Source: Aporrectodea caliginosa
Lineage: Eukaryota > Annelida > Clitellata > Crassiclitellata > Lumbricidae
Length of the DNA: 64,000 nt
Direction: 5' to 3'
NCBI GenBank assembly: GCA_020284085.1
Contig: JACEVL010000522.1
Span: forward strand, 1 to 64,000
Position numbers and translations under genes: made by a program. Of this stretch, positions 20,445-31,981 are shown piece by piece (position 1 is the first letter of the stretch; every line of letters starts with the position of its first letter). The notes under the pieces were generated by a model, which was not told the DNA's origin, made no database searches, and saw only the letters and a program-made list of their open reading frames with translations.

Positions 20445-21796
20445 TAGGCCTACCAGTGCCGGTGTAGTAGGCTGAATAGACTCCCCCCACTTTAAACACT
20501 CCGGAGTCTATTTATCCCAGGATTTATTGACTCGTGGAGTTAATTCTTACTAGGAATAATTGACCGGTGGAGTCTATTGTTACTAGGACAAAAACACTCT
20601 TGTTGGTGAATAGACACTCCAGTGGAGTTGATCCTTCCTAGGACAAATTGAATGGGGGGAGTTAATTCTTCCTAGGACATGCTGACTGGGGAGTTGATTC
20701 TTCCTATAGGACAAATTGACTAGGGGAGTTGATTCTTCCTAGGACCAAATGACTAGTGGAGTTGATTCTTTCTAGGACAAATTGACTGGTGGAGTCAATT
20801 CTTCCTAGGACAAATTGACTGGGGAGTTAATTCTTCCTAGGATATATGGACTGGGGGAGTTAATTCTTCCTAGGACAAATTGAATGGGGAGTTTATTCTT
20901 CCTATGATATATTGAATGGGGAGTTAATTCTTCCTAGGACATATTGACTGGGGGAGTTAATTCTGAATTCCTAGGACAAATTAGATAGGGGAGTTAATTC
21001 TTCCTAGGACAAATTGAAAGGGGGAGTTGATTCTTCCTGGGACCAAATGACTTGTGGAGCTGATTCTTCCTAGGACAAATTGAGTGGCGTAGTCTTTGAT
21101 AAGAAGTATCTTCGGTGTAGGACCAATTAACAACGAAGAAAACTCCTCCAAACGAAAACAGTCAAAAACCGGCTACACAGTGATAATGATAGTAATATTG
21201 AGTTCCCCGTTCATTTTGGGTAAACATTTAGAATCGGAGTGCGTAGGTTTCGTGGGTGTCTGTTAGGGCCAGGGTTAGGCGTCGTGAGGGTCCGATACTA
21301 AATGTTCGCCTCAATTTGTCCTAGGAAGAATCAACTCCACGAGTCAATATGTCCTAGGAAGAATTAACTCCCCCATTCAATTTGCCTAGGAAGAATTAAC
21401 TCCCCCATTGAATTTGTCCTAGGAAGAATTAACTCCCCCAGTCAATATGTCCTAGGAAGATTAACTCCCCAGTCAATATGTCCTAGGAAAAATTAACTCC
21501 CCATTCAATTTGTCCTAGGAAGAATTAACTCCCCAGTCAATTTATCCTAGAATGAATTGACTCCCCCAGTTAATATGTCCTAGGAAGAATCAACTCCCCA
21601 GTCAATTTGTCCTTGGAAGAATCAACTCCACAAGTCATTTGGTCCGATCTTAAACGAAAACACTCCCGGAGTGTTTATTCGCAGAGTGGAGTGTTTTTGT
21701 CCTAGTATGGATTAACTCTGGAGTCATTATATACTAGGATAAAAACACTCCCGGAGTCTTTTTGTCCAGGGAGTGCCTCCTACACTGGCACCAGGA
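20445..21796. mobile_element. Foldback element FB3 with 33-bp subrepeats in both arms
   Basis: The left arm (about 20480-21085) is a tandem array of GGGAGTTAATTCTTCCTAGG + ACAAATTGACT units, period about 33. The right arm (about 21305-21770) carries the same units inverted (CCTAGGAAGAATTAACTCCC). The extremities GTGCCGGTGTAGTAGGC and GCCTCCTACACTGGCAC are inverted copies. The 220-bp centre has no open frame. No clear target duplication was found, partly because a hAT-like MITE abuts the right end. Confidence 0.75.
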
Positions 21797-21924
21797 TTTC
21801 AGATTGGGGGGGCTAAGCTCCAAAAACCTTCGTTTTTGTCCCCTCCTCCCTGTGATTTCCCACTTTTTTGGGGGCTGAGCCGCAGTTAGGGGGGCTTAGC
21901 CCCCGCCCCCCTGGCGCCGCCCCT
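21787..21924. mobile_element. Degenerate hAT-like MITE
   Basis: The left end TGGCACCAGGATTTCAGATT and the right end, reversed CAGGGGCGGCGCCAGGGGG, follow the CAGGGGCGGCGCCAGG pattern of hAT MITEs. G-runs and GGGGCTAAGC-like subterminal blocks are present at both ends. No convincing target duplication. Confidence 0.45.
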
Positions 21925-22132
21925 GAGGCCTACTTCTCCGACCACACAGACTTTCTGTCTAATTTGCGTTATTTGCCTCTTCTGTTTCACTAACGTTCTC
22001 TGCAGAAATACATTTCGACTCTGAATAATCATAGAGGCAGCAGCATCACGTAGGCCTATAAACCGGAGGGACAATGAAAATGATTTGCAACATTTGTTAA
22101 GACGGCGTGATGCAGTCTGCACGTGCAATACT

Positions 22133-22303
22133 CATGGGCGTATTTTGGGGGTTTTCGGGGTTCAATCCCCAAATAAGTTTCCGGAATTTTGTATAGGCTT
22201 TTACATGCGAAATACAGAAAAAACTTAACTTTTGCGACAATCTTCAATGGAACCCCCGAAATCTTAAAACCCCGTCAGAAATTATTTTCTGGCTACGCCC
22301 ATG
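22133..22303. mobile_element. hAT-type MITE, 171 bp, with 8-bp target duplication
   Basis: The ends CATGGGCGTA and TACGCCCATG are perfect 10-bp inverted repeats. They are flanked by the 8-bp direct repeat GCAATACT at 22125-22132 and 22304-22311. No coding capacity. Confidence 0.85.
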
Positions 22304-22311
22304 GCAATACT

Positions 22312-23184
22312 CAGAGCTTGACATGACAACCGAGAAAAATTAGCCATTTTAATAAGAAGCATAATATAGTCTTCTATACATTCGTCAGTATTTCCGATTA
22401 ATTGTTAGCAATGGCATACTTAGCGTTGACTGGCAGACCAACGAACGAACGATCACAAACTATAGGCCTAGGTCTCAGATCTACGACTGCAATTACCAAA
22501 GAGTTTCAGCAAGTCAGTTCCATCATATCTCTGGGGTATGTGTTACGTACAGACTCATACACAAAAGATGGCACTGAAATACTTAGTAACATGTAATTGC
22601 ACAACCGACAGTCAGGCACTTCTGTGTAATGTATAAATATATTATGCCGCTTGTCATGTCATGTAATAACAGACACTGTATTGTCATTCATTACATGTGA
22701 CTTGCCCTTTGCTGTTGCCCTAAATCATGGACCCATGTGTATATATGAACAAGTACATTATTTATACACTGTACCGATGTGTACAAATCAGACCTACATC
22801 TATAGGCCTGTCCGTTTGTACAAGGATGCCCCAAAGGGACAACGTTACATTAGGTGCTTGTATTCGAGTTGTAGCCTACTGTACAACTCGAATAGGTTTT
22901 AAGTACTCCTACTAGACACCAAAGTACTGGTACTCGAGACTTTACATGTATGACAAGCATATGAACAACTGATAGGCTTTCATGTATGACAAGCATATGA
23001 ACAACTGATAGGTTTTTACATGCAGCACTCGAATAGGTTACCGGTGGTAAATTCTCTTGGCAGGTTATTTGGTCATAACAACATACGATCTTCAGTATAA
23101 AGCCATGCACCCATCACCACAATTAACCACTTACACGTGTTTGAATATTAAAAGCCAAGATGATGAAGGCAATTGTTTGAATTT
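22312..23184. other. Non-coding; one 36-bp duplication
   Basis: No gene seen. ATGTATGACAAGCATATGAA and ACAACTGATAGG occur twice in tandem at about 22947-23010. Confidence 0.45.
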
Positions 23185-23350
23185 CACGAAATGCAGCAAA
23201 GCTTCGCAACAAACTGTATGAAACAGCGCTTAGAGCATCAAGAGTAACTGCACCTAGCGCACCTGTTGAACGTGTGTTTGATATAAAAACTACATCGATC
23301 AAATATGAGTGACAATATGCTGACATTGCTAAAATTTCTCTAAGGCAATT
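23185..23350 (+). pseudogene. hAT transposase C-terminal relic
   Basis: A plus-strand frame reads RASRVTAPSAPVERVFDI, which matches the conserved hAT dimerisation motif (SAPVERVFS). It continues, after a stop, to a degenerate ADIAKISLR segment. Only this fragment is recognisable. Confidence 0.55.
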
Positions 23351-24110
23351 CTAAACGAGTACATGTACACGACATGATCAGTACAAATGCATTGATTAAG
23401 CCTTAACTGTCAAGAAATAAATATCCTTGTTCTTGTGGTAGCCACATGCACTTATATTAAAATCCAAGCACTGTACTTGTACTCATACTTGGGATTTCTG
23501 GTTGGGGACCAGCCATTTAGTACGTATGCAGAAATCCTGTACGCAATTTTGACTTGCCCCCTGTACGCTAACCGGTCATGTTGAGGGAAGCATTTTTGTA
23601 TACACTTTGTCTCTCTCCCCATATATATAAATAAATATACTTATATATATATCAGTGAACAAGCCACAGCAGGAACAATCACCCCGGCAGCGGCATTAAG
23701 CTTGGGCCAAAGGCAGCCTGCAGTCTAAGCCTCTCCCACAACCCTTCTTCCTAGAGTAATTGCCTGATAGCTGAACTGTGACCCATTTGAAGAAAGGCCA
23801 ATATAGACAAAATATTTACCCCTCCCCTAGTAGACCAATGCGCAAGCATACGCAAGTAGATGCATTTGGGTTACCCCATCTGTGCATACGTACTAAATGG
23901 ATGGCCCCTTGTGTATATTGGTCCGTTATAGGTCAGCCAGTGGTGCTCCAGAGTGGGTTTGCTCACCACTGGCAAACATGACCTGGTGTGGCCAAGAAAT
24001 ACTAATAACCCATAACTAACCGATATGCAAGCGACTACAAAAATTTTCAAATTGTATTATTCATCACGTCAGAAAAATTGCAGCTGCAGAAAGACTGACA
24101 CTCCCAACTG
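23351..24110. other. Intergenic; no gene recognised
   Basis: Contains a TATATA-rich run near 23620-23650. No coding motifs. The 3' untranslated end of the DUF4806 gene should reach into the right part. Confidence 0.4.
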
Positions 24111-24394
24111 TTACAAGTCCTCGTCATTTCCAACTGATGGTGACCGCTGTTCCAGACGTAGTGACATGCAGAAGCGCTTCTGATCTCGCTCCTCCTCCTT
24201 CTCCTTCTCATCATTCCCAAGTAGATTCAAAGTGTCAAGACTTCTGCTCGCTCTTGAGCGTCGAGAATGGGCCAACTCATACCGTCGCTTTCTACCACCA
24301 TCTCTATCTCTTGCCTGACGAAGCCAGGCTTTAATTTTTTCCTCGATTTCCTTGTTGTTTGCCAAGGAAGTTGATTGATTCATACGAACAGCAT
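24111..24394 (-). CDS. DUF4806 gene exon 4
   Basis: Acceptor CATTATTGTGCAG, phase 1; stop TAA at 24111-24113. DAVRMN and RDRDGGRKRR are the end of the domain. The tail is Glu/Arg-rich. Confidence 0.8.
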
Positions 24395-27300
24395 CTGCAC
24401 AATAATGACACAAAGGTAAGTAAGATTGACTGTGGCTGCTCTGTTGGGTTACACAAACACCAAGTTTCAATTCTTAGAATGCAGCAGAAGAATTTAATAT
24501 TTACGACAGTTCCCAGCAAGTTTCACCAGTAGGACCAGACTGCATTCTAAAGCATGTTCTCCGATGACTTCATGTTAACAAGTCCACTGTATAAGGTACA
24601 GTGCATGTCATTCACCTATTAAAACACAGGATTTTGTTACACGCTGGTGATCAACTATGCTGATCTGTGTAAAATGCCTGAATCTTACCAACACAATGAT
24701 TAATCCTTGCAAGCCACATATTTTAACCATTGTTCATGCCCTGACCAGATGTTTTGGAGGTTTAATCCATTTCACCCCTCAAGGTTACAATTACATCTCA
24801 TTAACAACTGAAGATAAAGTTGATGATGCGTAAACATGAAACTTGTTTAGAAATGAAATTTGAAAAGTATGTCAGTCAATTGTTTGTGTCTGCTTGTAAC
24901 TAGTGTTTAAACATGGCAAATTAAAAGGCAACATTTAAAACTGTCTTCACAATCTGGGTGGTAAGTGAATCTTTAACGGTTATTGACATTAGTCAGGAGT
25001 GGTCAGACTTAGTTATTTGAGTAGGCAGAGGTAAAAGAAGTTCAATAAAATGAAGGATTACTGTATATCATTTTAAACAACTGCATGCTCTATGACAGAG
25101 GTGACGAACCCTTTTTAAGGTGCGTGCCAAAATGCCGCTAAAACATTTTTAAAAATACTGTCGCGTGCCCCTCGGAAATTTGCAGCATATAATTGTTTTT
25201 CTCATGTAGGTTTTAATTGACAAAGCATAGCAAAAAACAAATTATTTCATTATGTCAAAGATGGTTTTAGAATGACCCGTGTTACAATAAAGTCTTTCAT
25301 AAAAGAAACTGTGGATTGATAGTGATTTTGTATTTCTAAGCTAGAAATGTTGGGGCACGCTCCAAATTCCGTGCCCACAATATTTGAACATGTGCCACGT
25401 TTGGCACGCATACCATAGGTTCGCCATTCCTCCGCTATGACCATACCCTAAGTTATTTAGTAACAGTAAAATGTATGTCCTAAAAATCCATTCATTAAAC
25501 TTACCGCAAACAACAGCAGCAAGTTTCAACTCAGCAAAGCTCCGTTTATCATTGCTCCCCACCCAGTTAAACTGCAGGGCCAGTCTGCTTGTCACGAGTG
25601 CCTTCATTATGCCACCCACTGTCTTACCTAAATCCCTTCCGCCCAGTGTAGACAGGAAGCTTGCCTGCACAACAAAACAAGCAAACACTACTGTATTATG
25701 CCAGATCATTAATTTCTGACAGATATCAAATGTGCTAGTGTCTGTAAATAAGGTTATAATATCTTATGTATTCATAATATGGATTACTGCAAGACAAATA
25801 CAGAAGAAAATTGTAGTGGCACATTTCTGTACACCAATCTATCCTTTATGTGAATGATATAATTTCATTCAACAATGTGACATAACAAAATCAATCACAA
25901 AATAATATGAAAGATCATTCTCAAAACAGTGACACAATATAAATAGCATACCAACATTCTTTGCAAACATGAATATAATTACAATGGTCTCTTTCTAGGT
26001 AAGCTGCTTGTACACCTACAATTCTCTATAGTGCAACAGTGCAATTTCATTTGCGGAAAACCTATTCCAGAGGACCAGTGGCATAGATTCTCCACAAAGG
26101 AATTTCAGTCTTCTAGCAGCTGTAGTTTTTTGAGTTGATGCATAGCATAATTTGAAAAACTGTATTCACTTGCATATTAGCTAGACATGGGTTATTAGTA
26201 TTTCTTGCCCACACTAGGTCATGATTGCTAGAGGTGCGCAAATTAACACTGGCTGATCTATAACGGACCAATATGCACAATATTAATATGAAAAATACAA
26301 AGTATGCGTACAAGTACTTAGGTTATAAGACAAGTGCACGTGGCTACCACAAGAACTACCGAACCATGAAAAATGCAGAGTTAATAATTTTGATGAGATA
26401 AAACAGTATACCAAACGTTTCTTCAGACCAGTGTCACATCTGACTCGAGCACTCAACTCATCAATGGATCTGATGCTGTCCACTGGAAGGTTAAGGCCTT
26501 CTGGTACGGTTGGAACATCAGGGAATGCCATCTCTTCACTAATATTATTTGCCACACGGATCGTCTGCATGATGAAGTCCACCTTTTCCTCTATCCTATT
26601 CAGTTTATTAATCACCAGCTCCATTTGTTCAGACAAAAATCCAACTGCAAAAAACATAATCTATATCAGGTGAAGAATTCATGCATCATCTCTGGATACA
26701 TTCAAATCACTGCTCAAGACTTATACTTTGAAAGTATCATATGACTGTTATTGATTTTTAAACTCGTGTAGAGCACCCTTTTCTTCGGCGCTATAAAAAT
26801 TGTCTTATTAATAGTTTGCTATGCCGCGAGGTAAAAAGAATCCCTCATGGACTTCAAAATTATTTAGAGGAAGCACAGAATTGTCAGGAATGGGCCCTAT
26901 TTATCAAGGTCTGGGTTGGTGAAAGTATCCCTAAATCCCACTGTTAAAACGCTGCATCGTCAGTGCTAGGCGCTTGAGTAAAAGGTGGTGTCGTGAACTT
27001 CCCCCGTAGTGGTGCTGAGGTTCTGTCCTAGAGCAGAAAGGAAGGTCAACCCTCGTTGTTAATTGGGCCCAGCGTTTGAAATGACAAGGGAACAGAGATG
27101 GGTAGCAGACAGCCGACAGTACACCACGTGTTTGTGGACCACCACCTTCTTGATCACCCTAACGGACACGCAACTGGTATCGGGCAGATAAGTGGATGTT
27201 GAGCTTACCGAGAAATGTGGGTTCTCCAGCCATATTAAACATCTAACCATTAAAGCATGTCAGTCCTTTTACGCACTTTGGATCCCCAAGTCGCATGGGC

Positions 27301-28427
27301 TGTTGGGGACAGCTTATTTGATGTGGTTCGTGCCACGACAGTTGGTATTATGATAAATTGCTACCGCCGATCAAGAAAACTCACTACTCCCTGCGGCCTT
27401 GGTCCCAAAACCATGAGCTCCCCATGTTTGACAACCTATACAAATAACAAGGTTTCCCTAGATCTGGCTATTTAAACTCTTCATTTTCCCCTACGACTAA
27501 TCCTGACTCTTCCTCCCATGTGTCCCCTTGATATAGAATAACTTCTTTAATTTAATTTTTGGTTTATATAAGTAAATTTTTTTTGTTTGAATGTATTAAG
27601 CTTGCCATGTATACTGTACAGTGCTGTGCGTTTGCTAGGGGGTCAACCCGAATCCCCGAAACCCTGAAAACGCTGAAAATACACAAAAGCCCGATTTCCC
27701 GAAAACAGTTTTTTTAGAAGCGAACGAAGCGAGAGTTAAATTGTAAACATGACAAAGACTTAGCGTGGCTTTGATGTATATCGACATACTGCCTATTCAA
27801 ATGTTTATTTGTTAATTATATTCATTCGAGTCAGACTTAGAAAATAATTTCGGGGATCCGGCCGAACTTCGTTTCAGAGATTTTGGTTTCGGGGATTCGG
27901 CCCGCACCCGTTTGCTGGTGCTTCTCATTAAAGAACATACTCACTTATTAAGGTATCGGTCACAATTGCATCACATATTGTTTACATAGACAGGCACTAA
28001 GTCTTGACAATTACCAGAAGTCTAATTTCACCATTATAGAGTCATAATTTTCTTTATTATTATTATTATTATTATTACTTCCTAACTGGTCGTTGCTGTT
28101 GGAATCAGAAGCATGAATCTGACACAATTCATCATTAGAAGACTCTCCATCAGTCAAATCTGTTGAACTCTCAGGCATAGATCTTCCGATCCGACGCAAG
28201 TCATCACTGTGGGCCTTTTCTTTATTCACAGCTGCAAAACGTCTGCTTGTAGTTTCTCGATTATCAACACCCTTGAAACCTTTGTTTCTTTTACTTATTA
28301 CCTCATTGGTTTTACTGAGCTCATACAGAATGCCTAACTCTTGCATATCAGCGTCTGTTTTCTTTTTTAGACGTCGATATCGTGACCACAAACACTGGCG
28401 AACTTTATTACTCCGAGCATCAGCCAT
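24111..28427 (-). CDS. DUF4806-domain protein, four exons, about 341 aa
   Basis: The exons 28427-28079, 26644-26412, 25664-25505 and 24394-24111 join in phases 1, 0, 1 with GT-AG borders and an unbroken frame. The N-terminal exon is basic then Ser/Asp/Asn-rich (KVRQCLWSRYRRLKKKTDAD). The second has a coiled-coil-like stretch (MELVINKLNRIEEKVDFIMQ) and LPVDSIRSIDELSARV. The third has FLSTLGGRDLGKTVGGIMKA and LQFNWVG, KRSFAELKLAAVVC. The last gives DAVRMN, IEEKIKAWLRQARDRDGGRK and a highly charged tail. LP-x-S-ID, GGRDL, FNW and DAVRxN in this order are the signature of DUF4806, a domain of unknown function. It could be a host gene or a domesticated or transposon-linked copy, since the nearby CACTA-type transposase carries the same last exon. 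Confidence 0.75.
25505..25664 (-). CDS. DUF4806 gene exon 3
   Basis: Acceptor TGTTTTGTTGTGCAG, donor TGCG|GTAAGT, 160 nt, phases 0 and 1. It holds the central DUF4806 block with GGRDL and FNWVG. Confidence 0.8.
26412..26644 (-). CDS. DUF4806 gene exon 2
   Basis: Acceptor TATGTTTTTTGCAG, donor TTTG|GTATAC, 233 nt, phases 1 and 0. It carries a coiled-coil-like segment and the start of the DUF4806 domain. Confidence 0.75.
26645..28078 (-). other. Intron 1 of the DUF4806 gene
   Basis: No further exon or recognisable element was found. The two other introns (25665-26411, 24395-25504) also look plain. Confidence 0.5.
28079..28427 (-). CDS. DUF4806 gene exon 1
   Basis: I start at the ATG of MADARSNKVRQCLW. 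An in-frame ATG 15 nt upstream (MCLGS) is possible. The donor GGAA|GTAATA gives phase 1. If read through, the (TTA)n-derived run would encode Asn residues, so splicing here avoids it. Confidence 0.65.
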
Positions 28428-28623
28428 TGATCCCAGACACATACGGGAAACTAGTTAGTCAAAGCCCTCTAAAGTCAACAAAACTCCAAAAGCAAACGTG
28501 TGCCACTTGTTCAACTGAAGCACTGTCTTAAAACTTTTGCGTAGACTGAGTGTTGGTGTAAATACTGCATCTAACGACTCCAAAAGAAAAATAATTTTCT
28601 TGCAACCCATCAAGATCAACATT

Positions 28624-28975
28624 TAAAATGGCCGCTGCTACCAGTGCGACCACTCTCCATTTTCTGAAATCCCAAGTTCTTTCCAGATAAATCCCAAGAT
28701 TGGCCAAAATTGTACCAACAAATCCCAAGTTACTGAAAACGAAAACGTTGTGATGAAAATAATATGAAATGCGTTTTAACTATCACAATAATTATTCACA
28801 AAAATGCCTAGCTAAGAATTCGCAAAGAAAGAAACCGGAGCATATAATTGAATTAACAAATTACGATGTTTAGACTACAAGTAAAAATAATAATAAACGT
28901 CTTGCAGACAGACCCGCTGAGTGAGTTTTTTATAATCTGATTCGCTGCCATTGTTGAAAAGATAGATAGCTTTCT
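28624..28975 (+). repeat. Dispersed AAATCCCAAG repeat, copy 1
   Basis: This block is largely repeated at 31567-31875: CCACTCTCCATTTNCTGAAA at the start, GCAAAGAAAGAAACCGGAGC in the middle, CTGATTCGCTNCCATTGTTG near the end. No open frame. It lies just upstream of the DUF4806 gene. The family is unknown. Confidence 0.7.
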
Positions 28976-29697
28976 TACCTTCACTGAACACATATCCAAG
29001 CTTACCCGCTCTTCTTACTTCCAACTTAGGCGTCTTAGAGCTATTTGCAGATCTGTTTCATCCTCTACCTTCACCTCAATTGCCCATGCTTTTGTCTGTT
29101 CTCGAATTGACTATTAATTGTAATTCTCTCCTTGTTGGCTTACCCAAGGTTCGTCCATCTCCTCTTCAATCTGTACTGTATGCTGCTGCCAGAATTATAG
29201 CTCGCCTCCCTCGATTCTCTCACATCTCTACATTTATGGGATTATGGCTGAACAACTTCATTGGCTTTCTCTCTCTGTGCGCATCCAATGGGGGACTCTG
29301 TAAAAATGGCTGCTATAGGTGGCGCCAGGATGGGATATAGTTTGGCTACTCTAGGTAAAATGTGTGCTCTGTTGTGCGGTAGGTTTATTTCATAGACATC
29401 TTACATTTAATATATGATGTCTATGGTTTATTTACGCTAAAGTTGTCTAAAGTTTGACCACATCACATACTGGCGACGCCTATCGCCGCTTAAAGGAACT
29501 GCTCACAGAGTCCCCCATTCAAAGTTCTCATTCCATGCTCAAATCTCAACTGGGTCTTGCTCCAAAATATCTTTGTCACCAAATTCTCCGTCCCCTCTCT
29601 GCCACGTCAAAGCGTCCTCTCAGATCCTCTGACCGGCTTGACCTTTTGTTCCCCATGTTAGGACCACAAAAATGCTCAATCCCTCGCAAATCAATCA
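28976..29697 (+). pseudogene. L2-like LINE fragment interrupted by about 155 bp
   Basis: Plus frames give SSYFQLRRLRAICRSVSSS, EQLHWLSLSVRIQWGTL, then after about 29300-29455 resume with LKSQLGLAPKYLCHQILRPL and RPLRSSDRLDLLFPMLGP. The inserted stretch contains GGTGGCGCCAGGATGGGATA and is not recognised. The copy is degenerate. Confidence 0.6.
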
Positions 29698-30620
29698 AAC
29701 CAATCAATCAATCAATCAATCAATTTCGATTTATTCACTACACCAAGCTGACAGGTCGCAACTTGTTACAGGTAACAGCTAGGAAAAATTGTCTAAGCTC
29801 TGACAGTTAATTATTAAATGGGTTGAGATAGCAAATATTATCTCTGCTCTAACATTTAGTTACTAAAGAAGAATTAGGCTAGTGGCAATGTTAGTTAGGG
29901 CGACAAACGAGGTAGCTAATATGGTATAAACCGGAGATAATGTTTTAGTAGATATTTTTAAATAATACACGTGATATGAAATTGCGATCGTCCTTGGTTG
30001 GGAGGAGGAAACCGTGTGGCCTCGGTCTTAGCTCATAACGGAGGTGGGGGCGGCTTGGAGGAAAGAGTCCACGCAGAACATGGCTTTCATTAGCGTTAAT
30101 AGCCGCGAATAATCGGCCATCAGCTGAATCCGCCAGCTCCGCAGCGGTGGGAGCGTCGGGGCCAATAAGGCCTCTGCGCTTCATCCTGGCTATCTGCTGT
30201 TCTATTCTTCCTCTGTCTTCGGCGGTTGCATAGCCCCACCATGCCGGGGAGGCATACATGAGTTGTGCTATGGTTGTCATCTTGGCAACAACATGCAGTG
30301 ATGGTGGGCAGAGGCCATGCGATCGCAAGACCCCCAGGGCATACATGGACGACGAAGATGCCGCTATTACTGAGTCCACGTGTGAGGTCATTCTTAGGTC
30401 AGAGCGGAGGGTAATTCCCAAGACCTTGATTGCATCTACTCTCTCGGCTTCGGGAATGACCTGGGGACGAAGATGCCCTTACGACCCCTCCTCATAATGA
30501 CCATCTCTCGTGTCTTTGATTTGTTGAGTCACCAAATTCGGAGATTGTTCATTCTTGCCCAAGTTGAGATGTTTTCATATTCGCCGATTGCTGTTTGCAA
30601 ATGGGAGGAACCAATTAACA
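29698..30620 (-). pseudogene. Non-LTR reverse transcriptase, family A, with (TTGA)n tail
   Basis: Frame 30421-29945 gives LGITLRSDLRMTSHVDSVIA, MTTIAQLMYASPAWWGYATA, and the C-terminal LRPRPHGFLLPTKDDRNFIS. Upstream frames show ISTWARMNNLRIW after shifts. The 3' end runs into AAATAAATCG and (TTGA)n at 29700-29722. 5' truncated. Confidence 0.75.
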
Positions 30621-30649
30621 AATAAGTGTCACATATGGCTCAATCCACA

Positions 30650-30850
30650 TCAGGTCCTTTGTGTGCATAGGTCCCTCTCTATGGAATCGACTTCCTCCTT
30701 CTCTACGCTCTACAATCCTCTCTAGTAGCATCTCCACCTCTTTCTCTCACCTTAAAACCTTGAATTCCTTTTTTCTCGGAGTACCTCGCACTGGGAGCGC
30801 TTCTGAAAGGCTTATGCTATGTAATGTAATGTAATGTAATGTAATGTAAC
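30650..30850 (+). pseudogene. L2-like LINE 3' end with (ATGTA)n tail
   Basis: WNRLPPSLRSTILSSSIST and a GGGAGCGCTTCTGAAAGGC tail lead into (TGTAA)n at 30823-30850, where it meets the next LINE tail to tail. Confidence 0.65.
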
Positions 30851-31389
30851 AAAACATTTATAAAGCGCCACTTAAGAGTCTCTCAGAAGCGCTCAACACG
30901 TGGCCATCAAACAGCTGAAAAATGCGTCTTTAAGAGTTTAGAGAAAACCATATAGCCGCGTGCAGCACGCACAGACGGCGGAAGAGCGTTCCAGATCCGT
31001 GGCGCCGCAATCGAGAAGTCCCGACGAGCACAGGTGGTGGTTCGAAACGACGGTATCATCAAGTCATTTCGCGAGGCAGACCGGAGAGCCCGCCGACCAG
31101 TTTGAGTGCCAACTGGAAGGCACAGTTCAGCAATGTAGTCCGGAGCAGTACCAGTCGTAGCCTTCCAAACCAGCGTAGCAATTTTGAATTGCACACGATC
31201 AGCAACTGGAAGCCAGTGCAGCTCACGTCGCATGTAGTCAGATATGTGTGAATATCTCGGTAGATCAGCCAGCAGTCTAGCTGCAGCATTCTGAACGAGC
31301 TGAAGTTGATGAAGACGGAACTCAGGGAGGCCCAGGAGGACCCCATTACAGTAGTCAAGACGTGTGAGGACGAAGGAGTGTATTAGCAC
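30851..31389 (-). pseudogene. L2-like LINE 3' part
   Basis: A 160-codon frame gives LDYCNGVLLGLPEFRLHQLQ, YSHISDYMRRELHWLPVADR, FSIAAPRIWNALPPSVRAA. The tail GAGCGCTTCTGAGAGACTC and GGCGCTTTATAAATG ends in (TTACA)n. 5' truncated. Confidence 0.75.
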
Positions 31390-31434
31390 AGCCTATGAGA
31401 AGCGCTTTATAAATGATCAAATACAATACAATAC
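31390..31434 (+). repeat. Isolated L2/SINE tail with (AATAC)n
   Basis: GAGAAGCGCTTTATAAATGA then ATACAATACAATAC: only the last 40 bases of an element. Confidence 0.55.
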
Positions 31435-31444
31435 AAAAAGTATG

Positions 31445-31981
31445 GTTAAAACTAGTCTGTAGACTTTAGAAAAAATCCCAAGATTGCTATGCAAAATCCC
31501 CAGATCCCAAGTCGACCACCCAAAATCCCAAGATCTTGGGAAAACTCGCAAGGAGTGGTCACACTGGCTGCTACACCCAGCGCTACCACTCTCCATTTAC
31601 TGAAATCCCAAGATTTTGCCAGAAAAATCCCAAGATTTGCGAAAAGTGTACCAAAGATCCCGAGTTACTGAATAGGAAAAAGTTGTGGTGAAATATGAAA
31701 TTATTTTAATAATCACAATTATTCGCAAAAATGCCGAGCTAAGAACTGGCAAAGAAAAAACCGGAGCATAACATTGAATTAACAAATTACAGTGTTTACA
31801 AGTTACAGTAATAGACGCCTTTCAGACAGATGAGCGAGTGTTTCCAGTCTGATTCGCTACCACTGTTGGAAAGAATAGTAAAAACTAGTCTATGGATGGC
31901 CTTATAAAAAATCCCAAGATTGCTTTGCAAAATCCACAGATCCCAAGTAGACCCCAAAATGCAATGATCTTGGTAAATATC
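31445..31981 (+). repeat. Dispersed AAATCCCAAG repeat, copy 2, with direct duplication
   Basis: AAATCCCAAGATTGCTNTGC occurs near 31470 and again near 31908; the body between matches 28624-28975. The second unit is broken by the element at 31982-34286. Confidence 0.65.

Noticed and set aside
20445..21932. One large hAT element using AGGCCTAC as 8-bp target duplication
   Set aside because: AGGCCTAC is common throughout the window, and the two proposed ends do not match each other.
26080..26100. CCAGTGGCATAGATTC as a hAT end
   Set aside because: No partner end or 8-bp duplication nearby.
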